Source: Lethocerus indicus (Eukaryota > Arthropoda > Insecta > Hemiptera > Belostomatidae). Taken from it: 64,000 bases of DNA. How positions within the stretch are numbered: the stretch's first letter is position 1; each line of letters opens with the position of its first letter. This document shows, in pieces, positions 13,299 to 25,196 of the stretch. Under the pieces are notes generated by a model. It was not told where the DNA came from. It did not search any database and was given only the letters and a program-made list of their open reading frames with translations. Made by a program: the position numbers and the translations under genes. Where the stretch lies: positions 6,892,585-6,956,584 of the forward strand of contig JACDQD010000002.1 of assembly GCA_019843655.1 (NCBI GenBank), given 5' to 3'.

Positions 13299-13471
13299 CT
13301 AAAACCCGCATTTTTGGGCGATTTTGCCCTAAAACAGCGTTTTGGGACCTAAAAACAGCATTTCTAGGCCGATTTTGCACCTAAAAACCGCATTTCTGGG
13401 CCTAATAACTGCATTTTCGAGTCTAATAACCGAATTTTGGACTGATTTTGCATATAAACTGGATTTTTGCA
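13299..13471. repeat. Degenerate minisatellite with 20-bp and ~31-bp units
   Basis: Seven units are recognisable: about 13,299-13,327, then 13,328-13,347, 13,348-13,379, 13,380-13,400, 13,401-13,421, 13,422-13,452 and 13,453-13,471. Each begins with a form of cctaaaaaccgcattt. Long units carry an added tail, gattttgca, and short ones end after the ggg or gag that follows the core. The order is long, short, long, short, short, long, partial. Copies differ by several substitutions, so the array is old or under little homogenisation. The unit matches no satellite I know. Confidence 0.8.
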
Positions 13472-13476
13472 GCCTC

Positions 13477-13546
13477 CGTATTGCAGGATAGCATAACCTG
13501 ATAACGGAAGGCGTTCGGCGTATTGCGGCATAGTATAACCTGAGAA
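13477..13546. repeat. Two-copy 28-nt tandem repeat, period 42
   Basis: Copies at 13,477-13,504 and 13,519-13,546 share 24 of 28 positions; each begins cgtattgc and contains ataacctga. The spacer is 14 nt. The pair abuts the preceding minisatellite without sharing its unit, so two different repeat families sit side by side within 250 bp. Confidence 0.8.
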
Positions 13547-15400
13547 TTATTTTTTCGGTTATAAACATCGGTAATGTTATCCGAACAATTATTTAATTAA
13601 TTCACGAATAATGGAGATCATATTCCCCAACCGAATATTTTATATATTAAATTATTACATTTCCCTAATCAAGTATTAGAATGTCGCCAGTGTTACGCAT
13701 TTAATTCGATACCTGTCATTTCGGGTGATCATTTACATTATAAATTCATTTTTAAAAATCACATTTCTCTGTTAGTATTTTCATGGAAGTGTGCAACACT
13801 CGGCACGGGAATACTTAAATAAAACGGTATTATAAAAAAAAGTTCTGTCTCCGCTCTCAATGAAAGTAAAATGAAAACTTTCGCAGACGAAAATTCATAT
13901 TTTAGCCGACGGCCAATTAGGGTCGGTGGAGCGGATGGGGGGAGGAGGCTGGACCCGGGGAGAGTTAATTGACTCAACTTTGTTTTTCCAAATAAATTCA
14001 TAACATCGAGCGGCGGGGTTTTACTGGCTCCAGTTTTAATATCGTATTCATTTGGCATGTGCCCGGGGCATGTGCCGGCCGTAGGGGATGAGGGTGGCGG
14101 GGCCGGGGCTGGGATGGCGGCGTTTTGAACGAGTTCGCACCGCACACTCTCAGAGGTTTGACATATTCTGCGGCGGACTTCTGAATGGAGGCCGACCGCC
14201 CGACACAACAACCGATTGAACGAAAACAATGGCGTCCCCGAGCCGGCAGATAAACGATTGAATACCCGACGTGTTCAATAGCCCTTACAACTTATAGGAG
14301 CGCAACATACAAAACTGAAAACATCCCTAGTGTGAAAAAACTTATGCCGGCGTCTGCCCGATATTTATATCCTTGACATTCATACACGGTAAAATACAGA
14401 TATAATGATGGAAAGCCTCATCACGTTACTTGAAACATTAAGAATTATCAATCTTAATTGTATAATTTGTCAATATGAAACATTTTCCGTTTTTTGTTTA
14501 ATACTTTCCGAATAATGATTACAATTTTTTATTTTCCATTTGGAGTAAAAATTTATATTTATATTTAACAAATTCTAATGCTTTGTAACAATATTTATTA
14601 AGTATTGTTTAAATTATGTTTAACTTATAGCTACGCTGGTTCGTTGCTGTATTCGTTTCAAACTGCATTGAGTATTCATGCTCTCCCGGTTATATAATAT
14701 AACTCTATTAAAGATAATTTAAAAGAGTGTTACCCAGAAGTGAGACGTTATGAATTGATTTTTTTATATTTCACGTACCAATTTCCGGACGGAATATTTT
14801 CGCGCGCCGTCGTCTGAGAATTGAGTCGCTTAATCGTTTATGGAGTCACAATACGAATTGGACTGATAAGTATAATAATTTGCTATGAAGGGAGAACTGT
14901 TGTGTGGGGAATGTGGAGGGGCCCCAGGGCGGTGGGTGCCTATTAACCCAGAGGTAATGGGGTAGGGCCGGATGCATATTAAATGGGCTGCGAACGGACG
15001 CGCCGGAACGGCGGAGATGCACAACACTCGATCCAATGCAAACGTCCCTTTTCAATATACATCCAGAGTTATCTCGAGCAAAAAATGCATTCAGTTTAAC
15101 AGTTTGTTCGGTAAGTAGTTACCGTAAAATCTCCTACCTTTGCTTCTCAACACACCCGGCTTTAGGAGAAATCGCAGCACAGAATGTTACGTACCCTCTC
15201 ACTACATGGATCATAAGTGGTAAAACACGATGAACCTACGTAATTATAGGATTACTCGTGGTGGAGAAAATATGGGACAACGAAACACTGACGTTTTCGG
15301 CGCTAGGTAGAATAAGTACTGCCCACTAATAACGGAAATAAACATGGAAATGAATGTTAGTGAGGAATTACTTATATTTTTGGACAGTCAAAATTGGTAA
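13547..15400. other. Non-coding, with GC-rich block at 13.9-14.25 kb
   Basis: A GC-rich block at about 13,900-14,260 contains a duplicated ggcatgtgcc. A long minus-strand frame (13,759-14,229) begins at TTG; from its first ATG it is about 99 codons and has no recognisable domain. From 14,300 to 14,830 the sequence is AT-rich. A modest GC-richer patch lies at 14,890-15,030. No gene is supported. Confidence 0.6.
14054..14076. repeat. Tandem 10-bp CATG-containing repeat
   Basis: ggcatgtgcc occurs at 14,054-14,063 and again at 14,067-14,076 with a 3-bp spacer. The pairing of two CATG-core decamers resembles a p53-family response element, matching about 17 of 20 consensus positions. The repeat is seen directly; the binding role is inference. 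Confidence 0.6.
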
Positions 15401-15990
15401 AGCTTTATCTTTTAAGGTCCGCGATAAAGTCAGGCGTGACGCTAGGGAGGGAATGAAATTGGAGAGAAAAAGTACAGAATGACAGTGGCGGAGGAAAGTA
15501 ACTGGGGAGAAGATAGAGTGGACAAAGGGATGCGGTGACCGCCGAGGGACAATAAGGGCCCCGGTCGGGGTCCCCGGTGTTAATCAAACTATGAGGTCTC
15601 GACAAGGAGTGGTTCGGTTTAGGGCCGGGGGGGCGGTGGGGGGCGGCAGTTTGTCGAATCGACCGATGCCCCCGCCCCCACAATAAGGGCCAACTCACTG
15701 ATTGGCTCAAACATACGCGTTATTTACGCTTCATATTTGGGCCCGCTTTGCAACAATTGAAAGCCCCGGCCCGGTCGCCCCCGCCCGCCCGTCGCAACCC
15801 TTCAGCTCGAGGGGCGAACAAAAACCGGACCGACGCCCCCTCCCCCCCCAGCACCCTTCAAACGGGCCCAAATCCCCTGAAATGCCCGATAATACCTGCC
15901 ATTTGGTCAGGGCTCATTGTGCCCACCGGCCAAACCACCGCTGCCTAATACCAAAGGACATTTCATACATATCCCAAGCGTTTGCATAAT
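15401..15990. other. GC-rich non-coding block
   Basis: One of the most GC- and CpG-rich blocks in the window, with runs of C and G and many ggccc/gggcc motifs at 15,540-15,900. Frames open here on both strands are Pro/Arg-rich and overlap each other, as expected from base composition. It could be a CpG-rich regulatory element; nothing in the sequence proves it. Confidence 0.6.
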
Positions 15991-17540
15991 TTTAACGCAG
16001 TATTCAGTATCTCAATTCTATGATAGAAATTTAAGTTTTTTTCAAACTAATGTATCTAGAACATTCAATCCTAGAATTGTATTTCCTAATCGATCAGTAA
16101 TTTATAATTGATCTAGGGTAACGTTTCCATATAATTTTTAATTCGGGTTTGATAATGTTCTAACGCACTTAACATTTCAGTACGGTTATTGCATAAAATA
16201 TGTTCTTGAAATTGACTTCCGCTTATTCACTGCCTATGTCAAATTTAAAGAATGAAAAATAAGTAGTTTAAGGATATATTTGATGGAGCGGTCATTGTGG
16301 ACTGTTGGCGTTGGGCGAACTAACAGTGCGGTGAAAGGGGCACTCCCCCAACCCGGGCTTAAGTGAGACCCCCGCCACTGCCTCCACTAATTAGATACGG
16401 GCTTGTAATTAGCGACTGGGCCAACTACCGCCGTTTACAGCCCAAGTCGTTCCCGCCAGACACGCCTCCCGTCTCGACAAACGTTTCCGCTCTCGGTTTT
16501 TTCTGTTTCTTCCACGAGGCTACAATTATGACAACAGTCGGCTTTTACATCCGCTTCTACATTCAAATCGCTCCGAAACTTCATGCGTCCGTCTTTTTCA
16601 CCCACGACGAGGCTCGAGACCTCCGCCGGCAGTCCGGCCAAAGTACAGTTTCATAGAGTGTGTGTGTGTGTTGGGACAATCAAGTTTATTATAGCTCGGA
16701 ACACAATCACTCCCGTACATTTAGCGTACATTAGAAAATTTTATAAATATTGTTTATTTTAAACAGAAATATGTTTTTCAGTTGACTTAATTTTTTAACA
16801 CATTTGAATTTGAATTTGAAATTTGAATACAAATTTTGTAACGTAAATTCTCAGAGTTCAGAATTAAGAGAGCAACTTAGTACCTCAGAGCAGCGGTGGA
16901 AGAATTCCCTTCGAAAATATGACTCTTGGGGCAGCATTAATATTTATGGAAACGCTAAGGTTATGAAATTCTAATTTTGCATACTTACAGGAAGTTTACA
17001 TCGGGTATCTGGGGCTTCCCTAAACATACTGACAATTACGTGAGCGGTAAAAAACCCTAACTGGAGTAAACTCTAAAATAACGAGAGTGTTATTCACTCG
17101 TCTTCACAATCCCCGAACCCACAACAAGCCTACAGAATTTGCTAGCCAGGAGAGTTACGATCAATACCTTCAAATAATGTGATGGAACAATTACTGAAAA
17201 TTATTTGAATGTAAACTGATGCATCATTGCACGTATGCTTGTATCATATTAAATAATCAAAATTACATCAAATATACCGAAAATTAATACTGAACGGTAG
17301 AAATAGAATTGGCACGAGTTCATAACAGACGCTTCCGAAAAGCGGATGAAATTTTATAATTATATATAATTATTACTTGTAATTCCACGGGGCTTCATTA
17401 AACCATTATTCGCAATATCTATCTCTTGCGTACATTTGTTTGGATTGGACTACCTAATATTTTGTTTATTTTCTTATTCGTTCAGCCACTTGATTGGCAT
17501 GAGAGAACGTTTCGCTCTAATAGGGTCTGGTGGATGATTC
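15991..17540. other. Non-coding, mixed composition
   Basis: AT-rich apart from a GC-richer patch at about 16,290-16,650. It contains a four-copy ttgaat/tttgaa hexamer repeat at 16,803-16,827. No exon is supported; the 97-codon plus-strand frame at 16,363-16,656 opposes a minus-strand frame in the same place. Confidence 0.65.
16803..16827. repeat. (TTTGAA)4 hexamer repeat
   Basis: TTTGAA repeats three times in perfect tandem (16,803-16,820), then once more after an inserted A. Confidence 0.9.
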
Positions 17541-17910
17541 TTTAAAATATATCAACCAATCTAGTTCGTCTTAATTGCGGGCTTATATCTGTCACACCGG
17601 GTTTCCTACCCGCTAATATTAGTAAGGGATACTTTGCCTCGCTTCCGAGTAAAGAACTGTGTGAATTGCTCTGTGCACCGCCAAGTGGCAGGCTCTCGCC
17701 ATCGGGGAAACCTTTAAGTCCACTTGTCCGGAGATTGTGGATCGCTGGGGGACCTCCGAGCCCTGAAAAGAGCATACGTAGGATCGCTTTGGCGACCCTC
17801 AAAGAGCCTGAGGAGCTCGAATTCTGATCGGGCATTTTATGCGTTCCGTGTCCCGTTACCGGGTGGTCCAAACAGTTACGAAAACTGGGACCGTCGATTG
17901 TTACACGCAA
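17541..17910. other. GC-balanced segment open on the minus strand
   Basis: The minus strand is open from 17,931 to 17,542, beginning at TTG; the first ATG lies near 17,835 and leaves about 97 codons. The translation is Ser/Gly/Leu-rich with no motif I recognise. The composition contrasts with the AT-rich flanks. It could be an eroded transposon or a conserved non-coding block. I assign no function. Confidence 0.3.
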
Positions 17911-20900
17911 TTGACTGTAGCTTATTACCAAGGGTTAAGAAGGAGCTGACAATCGTTTCTGTGGATACAGCGCATAGAAAAATAATAAAATACTAGAGGG
18001 TAAGCCATTAAACGTAGGATATATACAAATGCCAGAAATAACAATGCATTGAGAGTGATAACGATACGGGAGGGGATAAAAATAAAATAAAATAATTTAA
18101 GATACTTATTTTGGAGTACTGGAGCGCTTAAGACTTTAACCACTCTTAAGATCATTTGTATTAGGTTTTACACAGTGGTAATGGTTTTCCCACTTCTGCA
18201 ACTGTTACAAGAGCTCAAATTTCAAATCTCAACGAATTGTTACAGTTACAGCCGATAATTTAACTTACAAATAGAATACTACTCGTGGCAACGGAGGGAA
18301 ACCGAAGCCGGTCTAGTTTAGCGCCGAATAAAGCGGGTGGAAGCAGCCAATCGCGAGAGGTATGATAACAGAAAAAGGCACAATGTAAAGAAAATACGGC
18401 AGGTAGGGAGAAACTCATTGAAAACTGTCGTTATGGAAGTCGGAGAAAGTGGAATTAACTGCTCATCATTATTCTTTCCCAAACTGCACTCATCTTCCGT
18501 TCGGTGCTTTAGGGGTGGGGGGCTTGGATGGAAATAATTACGAGTTAAGTAAACTCGGCGGGAATGAATTTGCGCATCGCGGCGTTCCAAGTTGCGAAGA
18601 GTCATCGGGAGAATAATTGGGGCGGACGTTTTGAGAATTGGATGGGGCCGAAAGCGAGGGAACGGAGAAGAAAAGGAGCAGTCGGCGGCCGACTAAAGGT
18701 TAAGCGCGGCGGCGGGGCTTGGTCGGGGGCGGGGAGCGACAATTTGTTGGGCCCGAGTCCTGTAAAGTGAACCCCGGGCCCGACAGCAGATTTAGTGAGA
18801 CGTTACAAGTAATTACACGCTAAAACCTCGAAGTTGGGGTGCGCCCCTAACAGTATTAAATGGAGGTGTTAATTAGACTGATATTTAATGGGTTTCGCCC
18901 CCGCTGCTCCCATCGCGACCAGCCCGAATGCCTCTATCTCACTCTTACTTCCTCACCTTCCTCGTGCACTCTCTCTCTTGTTTTTGCAACCGTGAAACCT
19001 GCAACGGCTTTTGCCCAACAGAGAATATAGTTCGTTGTTTCTCTTTGACAGGCCGGTGACGAATTAACCCCCGCACAATTGTTATTTATCGGTAACGAAA
19101 CTTATTGAGACAGATTTCGCCAGGTAATTAAAATTAAATTTATATTTTCTTAATTTAATCGGCTATTAACAAAAACACAGAGACGAAATAGTAGACGAAT
19201 TATATTTGTATACACCGTGATAATAAAATTCCAAAGATAGTGCGAACTAGTTACAATTTATTCAATTTAGCCATTGAATGAAAATTCCGACGAATCCTCA
19301 AGGATTCAAACGTGGGTCAAACCGATCTAAACATGGCTGCGGTAGCTCCGGAATTCCCCTCAACTTACGAGTACGGTTTATATAGTCCCGGTGGCTGACC
19401 AGATTTGAATTGATCACAAGGGGAGCACAAACTTTGGAACACTAACTAGAATGTTCTTAGTGAGTCTCGAGTACATGAAATAACTAATACGTGTCATTGT
19501 AATGTCTGGGAGAGAATACATTTCATTCTATATTTAGAATTCTAATGAACGGACGAAACTCAAACCGAATACGCTACTGTATCGCTATTTTAATACATTT
19601 CCATGCAGTCAGATTAATTTTGCGGGAGAAGGTCCAATTTCCGCATACATTTTAATAAAATTTTAATGGTGCTTTAACATTTAGCCAATTTCAGGATTTA
19701 TATTGCTCGAAATGCATTCTTTAAATTTTATTCGCTAAAATAAAAACGTTATTCAGCTGCGGAATTTAAATTCGACGGAATGAAAATGCATTCCTGCCAA
19801 TCCTACAGGCCCGTAAATTCTGTAAAATACCGTAAAGCACCGTAGAATGGGTCTTTATGTTGAAACAAATGTTTATTTACGCGGTACATTAACTTCAAAA
19901 CGTAAAATCTGCGCGCAGTTTTAATTCAAGAACAAGTTAAGTGTCCGCGAGACAATTTCGCCGGCTGATATTAAATAGAGTTCGGTTATAATTAAGGGTT
20001 TTACGAGGACGAAGGAAACGCGGAGGAAATGAAGTATCACCGATAAATGCGCTTTAAGATGCACTGTCTCGGCTAATGCCCCTTGAAACAAGTTTAATGA
20101 GAGCTCTCAAAAACTGACAGAAGATAAAAACGGAAGGAAATAACATTGGCTATTATGGAACCGGAATCTGACCTGGGTTGAAATGGAGTAGAGCTTATTC
20201 TGGCCGGAATATATTCAATACACATCTTCTTCCAAAGCTTTACAAACTATCGCAAGGTATTTTTAAATTATTTTGTTATTTCATATCAAGCAAACCGTCA
20301 TGTCAGGAACACAAAATCATATTGATTTATAAAATGTATGACTTAAAGTAAACAACTTAATTTCACACTTACAAATTCAATTATTATAAACTCAGATGAT
20401 GCTCGTATGAACGAGTTTAAAATTACATGTTTTTTCCCTTAAACATGTATGAAAATGACATAGCTTAAAATAACATCAAATTAACTACTGGGTTAATCAG
20501 GAGCATGAGCATTCGTGAAGGTCTTTAATCGCCCACCTGGTCTATGCTATATACGTGACGCTTAATATTCGTCCACTTGACTTACATTAGAGTTTGGCGT
20601 GCTCCAGGCAATTAACTCTATTCAAAAAACTTTAATAACTAAAATTTTCCCAAAAATTTTAAAAAAAAAATTAACGACGGGTTATAAAAGCGAGGACAGG
20701 TGCAAACATTAAAACGTGAAAAGAGGTTTAAGACCTGAATGCAGTGCTAGACAACGCCGGGATAATATTTCACCATTCCGCAGTCATTATTTCAAACTCA
20801 ATATTTCAATTTAAAACGGCAAGGCGCGTTTTAACGCAATATAAAACGTTGAAACTGCACTACTGGCATTGTTTTTGAAAAAACGCATCGCACGATTGAT

Positions 20901-21152
20901 GTCAATGACAAATATCTTTCATCTTTCACTAACCCTCTCAGACACCCATTTAGTTGAAACGCAGAAAATGCGGCATATTAATGCTTCTAAGCTGAAGCGG
21001 ATTTTAAATTTTATTATATTTTTTAAACTTACATTTTCAATTATCGTCCTAATTATTGTGAATCGGCTGAGGAAAAACGGATCGATTCCAAATTATCCAG
21101 GTGTATAATGATCCCAGACTGAACGAAAAACTGAATAATGGCCGGCAACATC
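17911..21152. other. Non-coding, GC block at 18.6-18.8 kb then AT-rich
   Basis: A CpG-rich block at about 18,300-18,960 includes several ggcggc/ggggc runs. After 19,000 the sequence becomes AT-rich, with many aattta/ttaaaa words and no coding signal. Around 19,808-19,850 the word ccgtaaa or close variants recurs four times. No gene is seen. Confidence 0.65.
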
Positions 21153-21168
21153 GAATATTCGAATATTC
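21153..21168. repeat. Tandem GAATATTC palindrome
   Basis: GAATATTC is repeated twice without a gap, giving a perfect 16-bp palindrome. Each copy has the GAA-nn-TTC arrangement of a heat-shock-element dyad, but the two dyads are joined without the usual 2-nt spacing. Confidence 0.75.
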
Positions 21169-24100
21169 AATACACCGTACATTACTGGCCGATTGGAGTT
21201 TTGGGAAGGGAATCAGAGCTGGAAAATATATACGAGGAGGAGGAGGAGGAGGAAGATTTCGCGATGCCCGTTAAACCGTGAAAGGTCGTGCGATTTATTT
21301 GCATAAAGGCGGTCAGACGAAGAAACTATATTTCAGCAAAGGTTATTTATCATCATTGGGAGCCGAGTTCTTATGTTTCTTTTCGAGAACGCCCAACCGG
21401 ATTATTTATCATTCGCAAGTGGCTCCGAACTTGTTGAAACATACATATGCTGCTTCTCGAGTAGAATCTGTTCTTCTACAGTATGTGCGATGCATGTGTA
21501 AAGGTCCCGATGGTTTGTCGGATATATATAGTTTTTTTTTCTTCACCCCTCTTTTGGGCGATTCGTATTGGGGATATCTGTACTCGTGCCAGTTTCTATT
21601 TTAATTCTGTCATTTAGTTTACATAGTTATGGAGTCTAGGTTTCACAGTTTCAGTGGTTTATATTACGTTTACGAGGGAGCAATATAGTAGCGAATTTGT
21701 CTGCCTATTTCTTCAGCATATTCGAAGGATCGAAAGGCCGTAAGCAGAATGACTTTTACCGGATGCTATTGCGTCATGTTTGCAATCACGGTTTGTTGAT
21801 TTCACCAGCGCCTAGAGAAAGCTAATGAGAGTCGCCGTCTGTCGAGCTGAGCCTGAGCGTCGACCTCTGGGGGTCGAGACCCCGGCGACCTTTCGCGGTA
21901 CGCGCCGAGAATGATCGATGTAGAGTGAAAGTAGTCGGAACAGGAAGAATGGATATAAATGCACCGCTGTCAATATATAACAGTGAATTGAACCTTAAAC
22001 CCGAGTCGCCGAGTGAGTTGTCACTGAATTCCCCTTGGCTTCTTTTATTCCGCCACACAAGTTACTCTTCTTGACATTTGTACAAAAAATATTAAATTAG
22101 CGTTGAATGCGTAGAATATGCTATTAAGATGAAATAAAAAAATAACAGAAATTCTAATGAGTCTCGTTAAATATGGAATATCATCTCATAAACAAGAAAT
22201 TTTTACGGTTTTTTGAAAATAATTTCGTTATTAATATTCCTAAAAAATCGCATAATTAATTCTAACAGTAACTCGGAGAGCTTAATATAATCTTTTTTTT
22301 TCAAATTTACCTTTCAATAAAGATCTCCTCTCCGCTGGTTCAATTTCAATAAGAGAAACACCGGTTTATTGAATGAGAAATATCGCTGGAAGAATAAGGT
22401 TAGTAAAATATTAAGGATAATCAGAGGACACGGATTGGGATAGATAGGGCGCTCTTTCGTCTCAGTTATTTGGAAAAGAGCTAGCCGGGGAACGATATTA
22501 AAGTTCTCAGTGAAATGTCAAATCCTGTCGACTTTTCTCCCCTCCCCCATCAACGGGGCTTCTTCAAGTGCACAATTGAAATGTGCCCGGGGGTACTCTG
22601 CTTTAACCTCAGAAGGGCAACCAATTTCAGAATATCAAATTATATTACGAAAAAGAATATAAAGCTATAAAAACATCTCATATAATAATTATTAATCGCA
22701 AAATTTATTCGGATTTGTAAATTACGTGTAATGCATATACAATTGATATTACCCAAGTAATGGCAGTATAAATTTAGTACTTGTTTACTTTACACAGTTT
22801 GCTTTACATTGCGGATTACAAAATCATATTAATAATAACGAGGAGGTGTGAAAATAAAGATGAATTTGGACACATCAATTTTACTAAGTACGATTATCAC
22901 AAAGGACACTAAATTAATGCGATGGTTCTTAATCATATTCTTTTCGTAAATTATAAATCGCGTCATCTAAGTATAAATTACTGATGTAGCATAATACCAT
23001 CGCTTAGAGGGAAAGTATCAGGCGCTCAGAGCTGGGAATGGCTTTCTAGGGCGTTTACTGAATGCAATTTGAGGCACAGAGACCAAAAAGTTCCTATTTC
23101 ACATTCAATATTAACGAAAGCCCAAATGGTAATACTTTGAATATCGCGTGCAATTTCTTTTCATAATGAATTTCGAAATCTTGAGCAACAAATCAAGTTT
23201 TGAGTTAGGCCGCATATGAAATAGTAGATAACGCGTGGTGCCTAAAAGTTTAATACGATCCGGCCCCGGGGAGCCCAGAAGACACTGACCGTAAGTCTAA
23301 AAGTTACGACGTGTAATAACAAGTTAACTTTACCAGCACACTCACTTTCTTTTCCCTTCTGGCCAGAGATTAGGTCCTTTATTTCAAGACTAATTCTGGA
23401 AGTTGAGCGTTATCTTTCGAAATTCCTTACTCTAGATGACTTTTAGTTTTATGTCTGTTGCTTTGATAGTTGGTCGGGTTGCACCCCACACCACCACACA
23501 CAACAGCCAGAGGGAGGGCACCCACCCAACCCCCCAGTATCATATCACTCCGGTGGCCCAGTTGGCCGAAACCGACTTTCACTCCTTCTATTATTGCCAA
23601 GAACATTCGGTAGAAATGAAAGTATACGACTATTCAAGAAAAATCCCATTACTTAGAAATTTATTTCAGTAGCCCCAGTTGTCAGAATGGTAGTTCATAC
23701 AACTAAACAATAAAATACAAATCCTGCTCTCGTACTTATTTCAATTTGAAACTATTGATGGAAATGTAACGGATATGCGACAAATATATATTTACGACTT
23801 CTAAATCCAATAATTAAAGAAATGCTAATCGTAAATATAACATATGGCGCCATGTGCAAAAAAATTGGGGGCGTGAAGCGAATTGAACTTGTCACATACA
23901 GAGCTACCACGAATTGAAATCGGTGTCTGAGATTTTCAGAGAGCACTACAAAGGTACGAAAATTACACTAAATCGTTGGGGGAAAAATTTCGCGAATTTT
24001 TTATTGCGAAAGATGATGGGGCGCGATATCTCTCTCCGATTACTTTGCCGGCTGGGCGAGTAAAGTATTAAGACATTTTATAAATACGACGGGGTTTTGC

Positions 24101-24232
24101 GTATTCAAGCAACTGGAAGAACTGGAATAGGAGTTGTTGCGACTGTGCACATCATTTCAACTCTGTACTGCCAGTTGGACATTGATCGCACATATGCTAT
24201 GGGTTTGGTGACGGGTTTAAGAAATTGTGACG

Positions 24233-24233
<1 letters not shown>
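21169..24233. other. Non-coding, mixed composition
   Basis: Contains the GAG array at 21,234 and GC-richer patches at about 21,830-22,060 and 23,460-23,580; the remainder is AT-rich. A 108-codon plus-strand frame (21,278-21,604) starts at GTG, resembles no family I know, and is probably chance. Confidence 0.65.
21234..21253. repeat. (GAG)n trinucleotide repeat
   Basis: Six perfect gag units plus a partial one, on the purine strand. Confidence 0.9.

Positions 24234-24281
<48 letters not shown>
24234..24281. repeat. (TA)24 microsatellite
   Basis: Forty-eight bases of uninterrupted TA. A pure array of this length is likely length-polymorphic and prone to cruciform formation and assembly or sequencing slippage. 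Confidence 0.97.
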
Positions 24282-24284
<3 letters not shown>

Positions 24285-24567
24285 TGTAGTTGGTATTGAG
24301 GGTGCTAGAGACTGAGGGTTGAAAAAACGAGCGAAAACAGGGCGGCGTTTGAAAGGCTGTTTGTTCAAGTGGCGTGAGTACAGGGAGGTTGAGAAGGAGA
24401 GGAGGGAAGTTGGTGGCCCTGGCTATATTAACAAAAACTGTGGACCCCCTCGAGCCGGCGCTGAAAACCGATAAACCATTAAACACGTACCGGTCGGGGG
24501 CGGCGGGGGGTAGAAACAAGAGCTCGGCCGACAACAGCCCCCGCCCCTAGCTCACACAGACCCACAG

Positions 24568-24582
24568 CGACGACGACGACGA
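24568..24582. repeat. (CGA)5 trinucleotide repeat
   Basis: Five perfect cga units. Confidence 0.9.
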
Positions 24583-25065
24583 TTGCGTCCACGAGCACTC
24601 CGCTAAACGATTGTGCCCCATCTCGACCTATATTTGTGAGAACTCCACGTTTTATTTATTCCCCCTCCACCCAACACTGAATTTTTCTTTCGGACGTACT
24701 CACCGAAGTTCTAATCGATTATTGCGGCCCAATACACGATACGATTTTCCGACATCAGAAATAATTGAGTGTTCGGCAGGATATGTGCTGAGGTACCGGA
24801 CTCACAAAAACGTCCTCTCCGCACGCGCTTTCTGGAAAGCGCACGACTAAGAGCCGTGATAAGATATCGGGTTTATAAACGGTACACCTCGACTATTAAA
24901 ATAAATTCCAAAATTTTACGACCGCTGTTCCATGTCAATCCTTCCAGTATCTGTAAATAGACTTTTGCACGCATTTAGCCGACTCGGTCCCAATGGGAAA
25001 AAAAACGCCGGGGATAAAGTCGGGAGCCGAAGCGAAGCTCAAATCCACAACAAAAAGCACACATT

Positions 25066-25086
25066 ACACACACACACACACACACA
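25066..25086. repeat. (AC)n microsatellite
   Basis: Twenty-one bases of perfect AC repeat, about 90 bp upstream of a second AC array. Confidence 0.95.
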
Positions 25087-25165
25087 TACCGTTTATAAAA
25101 CGCGGTCACGCGGCGGAAAATTTACAGTACTCTTTTAGAGGGGCCCTGTATGTATGCCAGCGCAA

Positions 25166-25196
25166 ACACACAGACACACACACACACACACACACA
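25166..25196. repeat. (AC)n microsatellite, interrupted
   Basis: A perfect AC run at 25,174-25,196 is preceded by a shorter acacac segment separated by ag. A short tatata run follows at 25,201. The pair with the array at 25,066 makes a compound microsatellite. Confidence 0.9.

Noticed and set aside
13759..14229. 156-codon minus-strand frame
   Set aside because: Begins at TTG; the first ATG leaves about 99 codons. Pro/Ala-rich because of the GC-rich block; no known family.
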